Positions 1-8,215 of a stretch of 64,000 nt of DNA are shown in pieces (the first letter of the stretch is position 1; each line of letters begins with the position of its first letter). Under the pieces are notes generated by a model that searched no databases, was not told where the DNA came from, and saw only the letters and a program-made list of their open reading frames with translations. The stretch is from JAAFIP01 sp031367325. GTDB taxonomy: Bacteria; Pseudomonadota; Gammaproteobacteria; Burkholderiales; Burkholderiaceae_C. The stretch lies in the NCBI GenBank assembly GCA_031367325.1, contig JANLPQ010000056.1:1-64000 (forward strand). The letters are read 5' to 3'. A program made the translations under genes and the position numbers.

Positions 1-1
1 G

Positions 2-136
2 GTCATGCCTGGCGACAACGTCAGCATCACCGTCAAGCTGATCAACCCGATCGCCATGGAAGAAGGCCTGCGTTTTGCTATCCGCGAAGGTGGCAAGACG
101 GTGGGTGCGGGCGTTGTGGCTAAGATCGTGGCGTAA
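2..136 (+). CDS. tuf: Elongation factor Tu, C-terminal end (partial)
   Basis: The window opens inside this gene; only the last 44 codons and the stop are visible. The translated end contains VKLINPIAMEEGLRFAIREG and finishes with KTVGAGVVAKIVA, which is the beta-barrel domain 3 end of EF-Tu, the GTPase that brings aminoacyl-tRNA to the ribosome. A tuf gene just before tRNA-Trp and secE is the usual betaproteobacterial arrangement. The start and the GTPase domain lie outside the window. Confidence 0.96.
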   Translation, partial: VMPGDNVSITVKLINPIAMEEGLRFAIREGGKTVGAGVVAKIVA

Positions 137-166
137 GTCAATAAATCAGATTAATTTTAAGGACGT

Positions 167-242
167 AGGGGCGTAGCTCAATTGGCAGAGTGTCGGTCTC
201 CAAAACCGAAGGTTGGGGGTTCGATGCCCTCCGCCCCTGCCA
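167..242 (+). tRNA. tRNA-Trp (CCA anticodon)
   Basis: A full cloverleaf can be drawn. The acceptor stem AGGGGCG pairs with CGCCCCT, the anticodon arm CGGT/ACCG carries the loop CTCCAAA (anticodon CCA, tryptophan), and a GGTTCGATGCC-type T-arm is present. The 3' CCA is encoded at 240-242. It sits between tuf and secE, as in other betaproteobacteria, and is probably co-transcribed with tuf. Confidence 0.97.
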
Positions 243-275
243 CTGAATACAAGCATCTTTGGATGTATTCAGTGG
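240..275 (+). other. 12-bp hairpin that includes the tRNA-Trp CCA end
   Basis: Positions 240-251 (CCACTGAATACA) are perfectly complementary to 264-275, with a 12-nt loop. The left arm starts with the encoded CCA of tRNA-Trp, so in the precursor RNA the tRNA 3' end would be base-paired. There is no following T-run, so it does not look like an intrinsic terminator. It could be a processing signal. Confidence 0.6.
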
Positions 276-284
276 ATTATTAGA

Positions 285-311
285 AAGCCCGTCAAATTGT
301 TTGACGGGCTT
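285..311 (+). terminator. Strong hairpin between tRNA-Trp and secE
   Basis: AAGCCCGTCAAA (285-296) pairs perfectly with 300-311 across a 3-nt loop. The stem is long and GC-rich, as in an intrinsic terminator, but no T-run follows it. It may be a partial terminator, an attenuator or an RNA-processing structure separating the tuf-tRNA-Trp transcript from secE-nusG. Confidence 0.5.
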
Positions 312-367
312 ACGCGTCTCAAGTGATGGTAAAAATGCGAACTCCATAAGAGTTCAAGTGGTAAAAA

Positions 368-751
368 ATGGCAACACAACAAGTCGAAACCGTGAGTACA
401 AGCGCCGATAAGGCTAAATTGGCTGTTGCCGCGTTATTGGCGATTGGTGCAGTAGTGGGGTTTTATCTGCTCAGCAAGCAAGGCGTTGCGGTGCAGTGGG
501 CTGCATTGCTTGTGGGACTAGGTGTTGCCGTAGCAATGTTTATGACCTCGGAAGTGGGTAAGCAATTTGTCGCTTTTGGGCGTGACGCTTGGCGCGAAGC
601 TAAAAAAGTTGTCTGGCCTAGCCGCAAAGAAGCGATGCAGATGACGGCCTACGTGTTTGGCTTTGTAGTCGTCATGGCACTCTTTTTGTGGACTACCGAC
701 AAATTGCTTGAGTGGGCTATTTTTGATCTATTTTTAGGCTGGAGAAAATAA
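368..751 (+). CDS. secE: Preprotein translocase subunit SecE
   Basis: SecE is the small clamp subunit of the SecYEG protein-export channel in the inner membrane. The 127-residue product has the three-transmembrane proteobacterial form: hydrophobic stretches at about residues 16-35, 42-60 and 92-112. Before the third segment is the conserved amphipathic region FGRDAWREAKKVVWPSRKEA, whose WP(S/T)R motif is a hallmark of the family. Its stop codon overlaps the nusG start by one base (TAATG), so the two genes are translationally coupled. Confidence 0.97.
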   Translation: MATQQVETVSTSADKAKLAVAALLAIGAVVGFYLLSKQGVAVQWAALLVGLGVAVAMFMTSEVGKQFVAFGRDAWREAKKVVWPSRKEAMQMTAYVFGFVVVMALFLWTTDKLLEWAIFDLFLGWRK

Positions 752-1347
752 TGTCTGAATTACACGCTGTGGTGGAATCCGCCGAGTCTGTTATGCGGGC
801 GGCTCCTGCGAACCCTGATTTGCGCTGGTATGTGGTTCACGCTTACTCTGGCATGGAAAAAGCGGTAGAGCGCAATATTTTAGAAAGTATTAACCGAGCT
901 GGCATGCAGAGTAAGTTTGGTCGAATCTTGGTTCCCACCGAAGAAGTGGTCGAGATGAAAAATGGCCAGCGTAAAACGACAGAGCGTAAATTTTTCCCAG
1001 GGTATGTGCTGGTAGAGATGGTAATGGATGATGAGAGCTGGCACTTGGTGAAGCACACCAACAAGGTGACGGGTTTTGTTGGCGGCGCAAAAAACCGCCC
1101 AGCACCCATATCTGAAGCAGATGTTCAAAAAATTGTGAACCAAATGCAAGAGGGTACAGAAAAGCCGCGTCATAAAGTTGAATTCATGCCGGGTGAATAT
1201 GTTCGTGTTAAGGAAGGCCCCTTCACGGACTTTAATGGCACCGTTGAAGAAGTTAACTACGAAAAGAACAAAGTGCGTGTGTCGGTGACTATATTTGGTC
1301 GCGCTACGCCCGTAGAGCTGGAATTTGGGCAGGTTGAAAAAACCTGA
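751..1347 (+). CDS. nusG: Transcription termination/antitermination protein NusG
   Basis: NusG binds RNA polymerase, suppresses pausing and links it to Rho or to the ribosome. The 198-residue protein has an NGN domain starting at RWYVVHAYSGMEKAVERNI (about residues 25-130), containing FFPGYVLVEM. A C-terminal KOW domain follows (about 145-198, GEYVRVKEGPFTDFNGTVEE). There are about 20 extra residues at the N-terminus before the NGN domain. It overlaps secE by one base and lies 112 bp upstream of rplK. Confidence 0.98.
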   Translation: MSELHAVVESAESVMRAAPANPDLRWYVVHAYSGMEKAVERNILESINRAGMQSKFGRILVPTEEVVEMKNGQRKTTERKFFPGYVLVEMVMDDESWHLVKHTNKVTGFVGGAKNRPAPISEADVQKIVNQMQEGTEKPRHKVEFMPGEYVRVKEGPFTDFNGTVEEVNYEKNKVRVSVTIFGRATPVELEFGQVEKT

Positions 1348-1418
1348 CATTGAGATTTAAATATTCGCGTTTTTCGACTCTACGCGAAACAAGTCCAAAG
1401 AGTTGTTAACCCCGGGGA

Positions 1419-1435
1419 GTTGTGCAGCCCACAAC
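1419..1435 (+). promoter_or_regulatory. Small leader hairpin upstream of rplK (possible L1 site)
   Basis: GTTGTG (1419-1424) pairs with CACAAC (1430-1435) around a 5-nt loop, 24 bases before the rplK start. In other bacteria L1 represses the rplKA mRNA by binding a structure near the rplK start; position is the only argument here. A second stem, TTCGCGT/ACGCGAA (1364-1370 with 1382-1388), lies just upstream. The nusG-rplK gap otherwise holds nothing I can name. Confidence 0.3.
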
Positions 1436-1459
1436 GTTTGTACCCGTAAGGAGTAAAAT

Positions 1460-1891
1460 ATGGCGAAAAAAATCGTCGGCTTCATCAAGCTGCAAGTGCC
1501 AGCCGGTAAAGCCAATCCATCACCGCCCATCGGCCCAGCACTGGGTCAGCGCGGTTTGAACATCATGGAATTCTGCAAGGCGTTTAACGCGCAGACCCAA
1601 GGTGTCGAGCCAGGTCTACCGCTACCAGTGGTGATCACAGCGTTTGCAGACAAGAGCTTTACCTTCATCATCAAGACGCCTCCGGCGACTGTGTTGATCA
1701 AGAAGGCTATTAAGCTCGATAAAGGCTCTTCCACTCCGCACAGCGCTAAGGTCGGCAAGATCACGCGTGCGCAATTAGAAGAAATCGCAAAAACCAAAAT
1801 GAAAGACATGAACGCAGCAAGCGTTGATGCCGCAATCCGCACTTTGGCAGGCTCAGCCCGCTCAATGGGCGTTACGGTGGAGGGCCTGTAA
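1460..1891 (+). CDS. rplK: 50S ribosomal protein L11
   Basis: L11 forms the GTPase-associated centre of the large subunit with 23S rRNA. At 143 residues it has the family's usual length. Diagnostic segments are IKLQVPAGKANPSPPIGPAL near the N-terminus and the C-terminal RNA-binding region ending AGSARSMGVTVEGL. The start is fixed by an AAGGAG ribosome-binding site seven bases before the ATG. rplA follows after two bases. Confidence 0.99.
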   Translation: MAKKIVGFIKLQVPAGKANPSPPIGPALGQRGLNIMEFCKAFNAQTQGVEPGLPLPVVITAFADKSFTFIIKTPPATVLIKKAIKLDKGSSTPHSAKVGKITRAQLEEIAKTKMKDMNAASVDAAIRTLAGSARSMGVTVEGL

Positions 1892-1893
1892 TC

Positions 1894-2589
1894 ATGGCAA
1901 CCTTAACTAAAAAACAAAAAACATTCGTTGGTAAAGTTGACAGCAACAAGCTATACGCCATTGCTGACGCCTTAAAAATGGTGCAAGAATGCGCTACTGC
2001 TAAGTTCGATGAGTCCATCGACGTAGCGGTGCAACTTGGCATCGATGCCAAAAAATCGGACCAAGTAGTTCGCGGTGCTGTAGTGCTACCTAATGGTACC
2101 GGCAAGACAAAGCGCGTTGCTGTGTTTGCCCAAGGTGCTAAGGCTGAAGAAGCCAAAGCTGCGGGTGCCGACATCGTTGGCATGGACGATTTGGCTGCTA
2201 TGGTTAAAGCAGGCAACATGCCTTTTGATATCGTGATCGCCGCACCTGACGCTATGCGCGTAGTGGGCACGCTGGGTCAGATTCTTGGCCCACGTGGCTT
2301 GATGCCTAACCCGAAGGTTGGCACTGTGACCCCGGATGTGGCTACTGCTGTGAAAAACGCTAAAGCAGGCCAAGTGCAGTTCCGTGTTGACAAGGCCGGC
2401 ATTGTGCACTCGACCATTGGTCGCCGTTCGTTTGATGCGGCTAAGTTGCAGGGTAACTTGGCGGCTTTGGTAGAGGCTTTGAATAAGGCCAAGCCATCGT
2501 CAAGCAAAGGTGTGTATTTAAAGAAAGTGGCTGTGTCATCGACGATGGGCGTGGGCGTTCGCGTCGATACGCAAACGTTGTTGGCATAA
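1894..2589 (+). CDS. rplA: 50S ribosomal protein L1
   Basis: L1 binds the mobile L1 stalk of 23S rRNA and helps eject deacylated tRNA from the E site; in other bacteria it also represses its own operon. The 231-residue length is standard. Recognisable segments are VVLPNGTGKTKRVAVFA, the signature LGQILGPRGLMPNPKVGTVT (about residues 128-147) and the C-terminal STMGVGVRVD. It starts two bases after rplK stops and is clearly in the same operon. Confidence 0.99.
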   Translation: MATLTKKQKTFVGKVDSNKLYAIADALKMVQECATAKFDESIDVAVQLGIDAKKSDQVVRGAVVLPNGTGKTKRVAVFAQGAKAEEAKAAGADIVGMDDLAAMVKAGNMPFDIVIAAPDAMRVVGTLGQILGPRGLMPNPKVGTVTPDVATAVKNAKAGQVQFRVDKAGIVHSTIGRRSFDAAKLQGNLAALVEALNKAKPSSSKGVYLKKVAVSSTMGVGVRVDTQTLLA

Positions 2590-2857
2590 GCAAAATTCGA
2601 GAACTGTTGAAAGGCAGCTCTTGTGTGGTGGGCTGGCAGTTGAAATATGCGCAGAGATGTGCATTCAACAGCTGTCAGGTCATCCAAGACCGTTGGTGTG
2701 GAAGGGCTCAGGTCCGGAAGCTTAATAAATCAACCAACGCAGATGGCGGTCCCGCTGGAAAAGGTTAAACCCTAGAACAGTTGATCGCTGAAGATGGGCG
2801 CAAATAGTAGGGTGGTTGATAAGCTGCTTAGAAATTTGCAAATTAAGGAGAAAGACT
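2590..2857 (+). promoter_or_regulatory. rplJ leader region (probable L10 autoregulatory leader)
   Basis: This 268-bp gap between rplA and rplJ has no plausible gene. It contains GC-rich segments that can pair with each other (for example GGTCATCCAAGACC near 2680 and GGCGGTCCCGCTGG near 2746). In proteobacteria the equivalent gap makes a structured mRNA leader bound by the L10-L12 complex to repress rplJL. The assignment rests on position and general appearance; exact helices were not folded. Confidence 0.55.
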
Positions 2858-3352
2858 TTGAGTCTCAATCGCAGTGAGAAACAAGCCGTCATTGAAGAAG
2901 TGACCGGACTCGCAGCAAAAGCTCAAACGCTTGTGATGGCGGAGTACCGTGGTATCACGGTCGCTGACATGACCAAGTTGCGTGTAGACGCGCGTAGCAA
3001 AGGCGTAACGCTCAGTGTGTTGAAAAACACTCTGGCACGCCGTGCTATGGCCGGAAGCAGCTTCGAGATCGTGTCCGACCAGATGACCGGTCCGCTAATC
3101 TACGGTTTTTCTACCGATGCAGTGTCTGCCGCAAAAGTGGTAGCAGACTTCGCGAAAACTAACGACAAGTTAGTAATTCGCGGTGGCGCATTCGGTGGTA
3201 AGGCTTTGGATGTGGATGGCGTTAAGCAATTGGCTAGTATCCCTTCTCGCGAAGTGCTACTGGCGCAAATTTGCGGCTTGTTACAGTCGCCAATCGCGCG
3301 TACGGCACGTGTGCTGTTCGCTTTGGCTGAAAAGAAAACTGTTGCTGCCTAA
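2858..3352 (+). CDS. rplJ: 50S ribosomal protein L10
   Basis: L10 is the base of the L7/L12 stalk and, with L12, the likely repressor of its own mRNA. I place the start at a TTG codon (2858) because AAGGAG lies seven bases upstream and translation then begins MSLNRSEKQAVIEEVTGLA, as in homologues. An upstream ATG at 2816 would add 14 unlikely residues. The 164-residue product contains VMAEYRGITVADMTKLR and VLKNTLARRA, both typical. The C-terminal helix that carries L12 dimers is present. Confidence 0.96.
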   Translation: MSLNRSEKQAVIEEVTGLAAKAQTLVMAEYRGITVADMTKLRVDARSKGVTLSVLKNTLARRAMAGSSFEIVSDQMTGPLIYGFSTDAVSAAKVVADFAKTNDKLVIRGGAFGGKALDVDGVKQLASIPSREVLLAQICGLLQSPIARTARVLFALAEKKTVAA

Positions 3353-3394
3353 AGCGGTGACCTTTGATCAACTGAAAACTTTTAGGAAATAAAA

Positions 3395-3775
3395 ATGGCA
3401 TTCGATAAAGACGCATTTTTGACCACGCTAGATAGCATGTCGGTCATGGAACTCAACGAACTGGTGAAAGCCATCGAAGAGAAATTTGGTGTAAGCGCTG
3501 CTGCTATGTCTGCTCCTGCAGCTGGTGGTGCAGCAGGCGGTGGCGCTGCTGCTGCTGAAGAGAAGACCGAGTTCAACGTGATGCTTTTAGAAACTGGCGC
3601 TAACAAAGTGTCCGTGATTAAAGCAGTTCGTGAAATTACCGGCTTGGGCCTGAAAGAAGCTAAAGACCTAGTTGACGGCGCACCTAAGGCTGTTAAAGAA
3701 GGCATGCCGAAGGCTGATGCTGAAGCAGCTAAGAAAAAGCTCGAAGAAGCTGGCGCTAAAGCTGAACTCAAGTAA
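3395..3775 (+). CDS. rplL: 50S ribosomal protein L7/L12
   Basis: L7/L12 is the multi-copy stalk protein that recruits translation factors. The 126-residue chain shows the dimerising N-terminal domain (SVMELNELVKAIEEKFGV), an Ala/Gly-rich flexible hinge (about residues 33-54) and the globular C-terminal domain with KAVREITGLGLKEAKDLVDG. It follows rplJ by 42 bp and is followed by a hairpin that probably reduces read-through into rpoB. Confidence 0.99.
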   Translation: MAFDKDAFLTTLDSMSVMELNELVKAIEEKFGVSAAAMSAPAAGGAAGGGAAAAEEKTEFNVMLLETGANKVSVIKAVREITGLGLKEAKDLVDGAPKAVKEGMPKADAEAAKKKLEEAGAKAELK

Positions 3776-3787
3776 TTGAGTTTTTGT

Positions 3788-3819
3788 AAGGCTGGCGTCC
3801 CCAAAAGGCCGCCAGCCTT
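3788..3819 (+). terminator. rplL-rpoB attenuator hairpin
   Basis: AAGGCTGGCG (3788-3797) pairs perfectly with 3810-3819 around a 12-nt loop, directly after rplL. Only a weak T-rich tail follows (TGGTGTTTAT), fitting a partial terminator. In E. coli an attenuator in this gap makes rplL more abundant than rpoB; the same role is inferred here. Confidence 0.7.
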
Positions 3820-3838
3820 TGGTGTTTATACACCACTA

Positions 3839-3868
3839 CTTGTAGATGCCTAAATGTGTATCTACAAG
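3839..3868 (+). other. Second hairpin in the rplL-rpoB gap
   Basis: CTTGTAGAT (3839-3847) pairs with 3860-3868 around a 12-nt loop. It has no T-run and lies 20 bp after the attenuator. By position it could be an mRNA processing site like the RNase III site known in this gap in E. coli, but nothing in the sequence proves that. The rest of the 294-bp gap shows no gene. Confidence 0.4.
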
Positions 3869-4069
3869 AGGGCACAGAAAAGTACCGCAGGTCGATATTT
3901 TTCTGTGTTCTCTGACGTGACTGCAGAGACATTCTTGGTTCGGGCTTTGTGCAACGCAAAGTCGTCCGCCAACGGTTGGTAGTGGCCAACCGCCAAGGTT
4001 CATGGCATCTGTGATGGATGTTTATGAGCATGCCAGTCGCCTTTAGACCTCACCACACTCGGAGATCTC

Positions 4070-7000
4070 ATGGCCAACGCTACAAGCTATTCTTACACCG
4101 AACGCAAACGTATCCGAAAAAGTTTCGGTACGCGCGACGAAGTTCTTGAAATTCCATATCTGCTGCAAATGCAAAAAGACGCATATACCGTGTTTTTGCA
4201 GTCGGGCATTCCATCTCAAAAACGTATCGATGAGGGTTTGCAAGCTGCATTTACAGCTGCGTTCCCTATCGTCTCGCACAACGGTTTTGTTGAGATGAAA
4301 TTCTTGGAGTACAACCTTGCTAAACCAGCTTTTGATGTACGCGAATGTCAAACACGTGGTTTAACATTCGGTTCTGCTGTTCGCGCACGCGTTCAGCTCA
4401 TCATTTACGATCGCGAGTCTTCAACACCGCAATCGAAGGTTGTTAAAGAAGTTAAAGAGCAAGAAGTCTACATGGGCGAAGTACCCTTGATGACGGAAAA
4501 AGGCTCGTTTATTATCAACGGTACTGAGCGCGTGATCGTGTCGCAGTTGCATCGTTCTCCAGGCGTGTTCTTTGAGCACGATAAGGGCAAAACGCATAGT
4601 TCAGGCAAGCTGCTATTCTCGGCGCGAATTATTCCTTACCGTGGGTCATGGCTCGATTTTGAATTCGATCCCAAAGACGTGCTGTACTTCCGTGTAGACC
4701 GTCGACGCAAAATGCCAGTGACGATTTTGCTCAAGGCGATCGGCATGAATCCCGAGTCGATTTTGGCAAACTTTTTCGTGTTCGACAATTTCCGCCTAAT
4801 GGACAGCGGCGCACAAATGGAATTTGTGTCTGAACGCTTACGTGGTGAAGTCGCACGTTTTGACGTGACCGACAAAGCAGGCAAAGTCATCATCGCCAAA
4901 GACAAGCGTGTCACCGCACGCCATACGCGTGAGCTGGAGCAGTCCGGCACCACACATATCAGCGTTCCGGAAGACTTTTTGGTCGGCCGAGTTATAGCAC
5001 GCAACATCATCGACGCTGAAACAGGCGAAATCATTGCTAAAGCTAACGAAGAGTTGACGGAAGCGCTGCTGAAAAAACTCCGCCTGTCTGGTGTGAAAGA
5101 TTTGCAGTGCATCTATACCAACGAACTCGATCAAGGCGCGTACATGTCGCAAACGCTACGCGTTGACGAAACGGTGGACGATTTTGCTGCTCGTGTGGCT
5201 ATCTACCGCATGATGCGTCCTGGTGAGCCACCTACAGAAGACGCTGTGCAAGCACTCTTCCACCGTTTGTTCTATAACCCAGACACCTACGATTTATCGC
5301 GTGTGGGTCGCATGAAGTTCAACGCTAAAGTTGGTCGCAACGAATCTACTGGTGACATGGTACTGTCTAACGAAGACATCTTGTCGGTGGTGAAGATTTT
5401 GGTGGACCTGCGCAACGGCCGCGGTGAAGTGGATGATATTGACCACCTAGGCAACCGCCGTGTGCGCTGTGTTGGCGAGCTGGCTGAAAACCAATATCGT
5501 ACAGGTTTGGCACGTATCGAGAAAGCCGTGAAAGAGCGTTTGGGTCAGGCAGAGCAAGAGCCTCTGATGCCGCACGACTTGATTAACAGCAAGCCTATCT
5601 CCGCTGCACTTAAAGAGTTCTTTGGTGCATCGCAGTTGTCGCAGTTTATGGACCAAACCAACCCATTGTCTGAGATCACGCACAAGCGCCGTGTCTCGGC
5701 CCTTGGCCCTGGTGGCTTGACGCGTGAACGTGCAGGCTTTGAAGTGCGTGACGTGCACGTGACGCATTACGGTCGTGTTTGCCCTATTGAAACGCCGGAA
5801 GGCCCGAACATTGGCTTGATCAACTCTTTGGCGCTGTATGCGCGCTTGAACGAGTATGGCTTCATTGAGACACCATACCGCCGCGTGAAAGACAGTAAAG
5901 TTACCAGCGAAATTGATTATTTATCTGCTATCGAAGAAGGTAAATACGTTATAGCTCAAGCCAACACTGTTTTGGACAAAGATGGGCGTTTGACGGGCGA
6001 GTTAATTTCTGCACGTGACAAAGGTGAATCCATTTTGGTGGGTGCCGAAGCTATCCAGTACATGGACGTGTCGCCATCGCAAATAGTCTCAGTAGCAGCA
6101 TCTTTGGTGCCGTTCTTGGAGCACGACGATGCTAACCGCGCGCTCATGGGCGCCAACATGCAGCGTCAAGCTGTGCCGATTCTGCGCCCTGAAAAAGCAC
6201 TGGTAGGTACCGGTATTGAGCGTGTGTCTGCCATTGACTCGGGTACCGTGGTCACTGCAACCCGTGGTGGCGTGGTGGACTATGTCGACGCTACCCGTAT
6301 CGTAGTGCGTGTCAACGACAAAGAAGCACAAGCAGGCGAAGTGGGCGTAGACATCTACAACCTCATTAAGTACCAGCGTTCTAACCAAAACACCAACATT
6401 CACCAGCGCCCTATCGTTCAACGCGGCGACAAGATTGCCAAGGGTGATGTGGTGGCTGACGGCGCATCAACTGACTTGGGTGAACTGGCCTTGGGCCAGA
6501 ACATGCTGGTCGCTTTCATGCCGTGGAACGGCTATAACTTCGAAGACTCGATTTTGATCAGTGAGCGCGTGGTATCGGAAGATCGCTACACGTCAATCCA
6601 TATCGAAGAACTCGTGGTCATGGCGCGCGACACCAAGCTGGGAGCCGAAGAAATTACGCGCGATATTCCTAACCTGTCTGAGCAGCAGCTCAACCGTTTG
6701 GACGAGTCAGGCATCATCTACGTGGGTGCAGAAGTGCAACCTGGCGATACTTTGGTTGGTAAGGTCACGCCTAAAGGCGAGACCACACTCACACCAGAGG
6801 AAAAATTATTGCGCGCCATCTTTGGTGAAAAAGCCAGCGATGTGAAAGATACCTCGCTACGCGTAGATCAAGGCTCACAAGGTACTGTGATTGACGTTCA
6901 GGTCTTCACCCGTGAAGGCATAGTGCGCGACAAGCGTGCACAGCAAATTATCGATGATGAGCTCAAGCGTTTCCGTTTGGACTTGAACGATCAGCTGCGC

Positions 7001-8194
7001 ATTGTCGAAGCCGATGCATTTGACCGTATTGCCAAGTTACTAGACGGCAAAGTTGCTAACGGTGGCCCAGCCAAGTTGGCCAAGGGTACTAAGATCGACA
7101 AAGCCTATTTGGCTTCTGTAGAAAAGTACCACTGGTTTGATGTACGCCCAGCGGACGAAGAAGCGGCTAACCAGCTTGAGTCGATTAAAAATTCACTCGA
7201 GCAGACACGCCACAGTTTCGATCTGGCTTTTGAAGAAAAGCGCAAGAAATTAACCCAAGGTGATGAGTTGCCAGCAGGCGTACTCAAGATGGTCAAAGTC
7301 TACTTGGCAGTCAAGCGTCGCTTGCAGCCCGGTGACAAGATGGCCGGCCGCCACGGTAACAAAGGCGTGGTGTCTAAGATCGTTCCGGTTGAAGACATGC
7401 CCTACATGGCCGACGGCACACCGTGCGATATCGTGTTGAACCCATTAGGCGTGCCATCGCGCATGAACGTGGGGCAGGTGCTAGAAGTGCACTTGGGCTG
7501 GGCAGGCAAAGGCATCGGCCAGCGCATCGGCGATATGCTGCAAGCTGAGGCGAAAACTGCTGAGCTGCGTAAGTATCTTGAAGGTGTGTACAACGCTTCA
7601 GGCCGTAAAGAAGATCTGAGCAAATTGGCTGACAGCGAAGTCACCGAAATGGCACAGAACTTAACCAGCGGCATGCCATTTGCAACCCCGGTGTTTGACG
7701 GTGCATCCGAAGAAGAAATTCGCACGATGCTGAAATTGGGTTACCCCGATGCCGTGGCGCAAGTCAAAGGCCTCACCGCTACACGCACCCAGGCGCACTT
7801 ATTCGATGGCCGCACAGGCGATCAGTTTGAACGTCCTGTCACGGTGGGTTACATGCATGTACTGAAGTTGCACCACTTGGTCGACGACAAAATGCACGCC
7901 CGCTCTACTGGCCCCTACAGCTTGGTCACGCAGCAACCGCTGGGCGGCAAAGCGCAGTTTGGTGGTCAGCGTTTTGGCGAGATGGAGGTATGGGCGCTAG
8001 AAGCATATGGCGCTGCTTACACCTTGCAAGAAATGCTAACTGTTAAATCCGACGACGTGCAAGGCCGTACCAAGGTGTACGAAAGCATCGTCAAAGGTGA
8101 ACACACCATTACCGCGGGCATGCCCGAATCGTTCAACGTCTTGGTCAAGGAAATTCGTTCCTTGGGCATTGATATTGAACTAGAACGTTCTTAA
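4070..8194 (+). CDS. rpoB: DNA-directed RNA polymerase subunit beta
   Basis: This is the beta subunit of the core RNA polymerase. The 1374-residue length is typical for betaproteobacteria. The rifampicin pocket is intact and looks wild type (FGASQLSQFMDQTNPLSEI then HKRRVSALGPGG). Further conserved blocks are TPEGPNIGLINSLA, the catalytic-region KMAGRHGNKGVVSKI and the C-terminal QPLGGKAQFGGQRFGEMEVW. An SD-like GGAG precedes the ATG. rpoC follows after 21 bp. Confidence 0.99.
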   Translation: MANATSYSYTERKRIRKSFGTRDEVLEIPYLLQMQKDAYTVFLQSGIPSQKRIDEGLQAAFTAAFPIVSHNGFVEMKFLEYNLAKPAFDVRECQTRGLTFGSAVRARVQLIIYDRESSTPQSKVVKEVKEQEVYMGEVPLMTEKGSFIINGTERVIVSQLHRSPGVFFEHDKGKTHSSGKLLFSARIIPYRGSWLDFEFDPKDVLYFRVDRRRKMPVTILLKAIGMNPESILANFFVFDNFRLMDSGAQMEFVSERLRGEVARFDVTDKAGKVIIAKDKRVTARHTRELEQSGTTHISVPEDFLVGRVIARNIIDAETGEIIAKANEELTEALLKKLRLSGVKDLQCIYTNELDQGAYMSQTLRVDETVDDFAARVAIYRMMRPGEPPTEDAVQALFHRLFYNPDTYDLSRVGRMKFNAKVGRNESTGDMVLSNEDILSVVKILVDLRNGRGEVDDIDHLGNRRVRCVGELAENQYRTGLARIEKAVKERLGQAEQEPLMPHDLINSKPISAALKEFFGASQLSQFMDQTNPLSEITHKRRVSALGPGGLTRERAGFEVRDVHVTHYGRVCPIETPEGPNIGLINSLALYARLNEYGFIETPYRRVKDSKVTSEIDYLSAIEEGKYVIAQANTVLDKDGRLTGELISARDKGESILVGAEAIQYMDVSPSQIVSVAASLVPFLEHDDANRALMGANMQRQAVPILRPEKALVGTGIERVSAIDSGTVVTATRGGVVDYVDATRIVVRVNDKEAQAGEVGVDIYNLIKYQRSNQNTNIHQRPIVQRGDKIAKGDVVADGASTDLGELALGQNMLVAFMPWNGYNFEDSILISERVVSEDRYTSIHIEELVVMARDTKLGAEEITRDIPNLSEQQLNRLDESGIIYVGAEVQPGDTLVGKVTPKGETTLTPEEKLLRAIFGEKASDVKDTSLRVDQGSQGTVIDVQVFTREGIVRDKRAQQIIDDELKRFRLDLNDQLRIVEADAFDRIAKLLDGKVANGGPAKLAKGTKIDKAYLASVEKYHWFDVRPADEEAANQLESIKNSLEQTRHSFDLAFEEKRKKLTQGDELPAGVLKMVKVYLAVKRRLQPGDKMAGRHGNKGVVSKIVPVEDMPYMADGTPCDIVLNPLGVPSRMNVGQVLEVHLGWAGKGIGQRIGDMLQAEAKTAELRKYLEGVYNASGRKEDLSKLADSEVTEMAQNLTSGMPFATPVFDGASEEEIRTMLKLGYPDAVAQVKGLTATRTQAHLFDGRTGDQFERPVTVGYMHVLKLHHLVDDKMHARSTGPYSLVTQQPLGGKAQFGGQRFGEMEVWALEAYGAAYTLQEMLTVKSDDVQGRTKVYESIVKGEHTITAGMPESFNVLVKEIRSLGIDIELERS

Positions 8195-8215
8195 TTCAGA
8201 AGGGAAAGAATCACT

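Noticed and set aside
5600..5750. Possible rifampicin-resistance change in rpoB
   Set aside because: All main pocket residues are wild type (FMDQ, HKRRVSAL).
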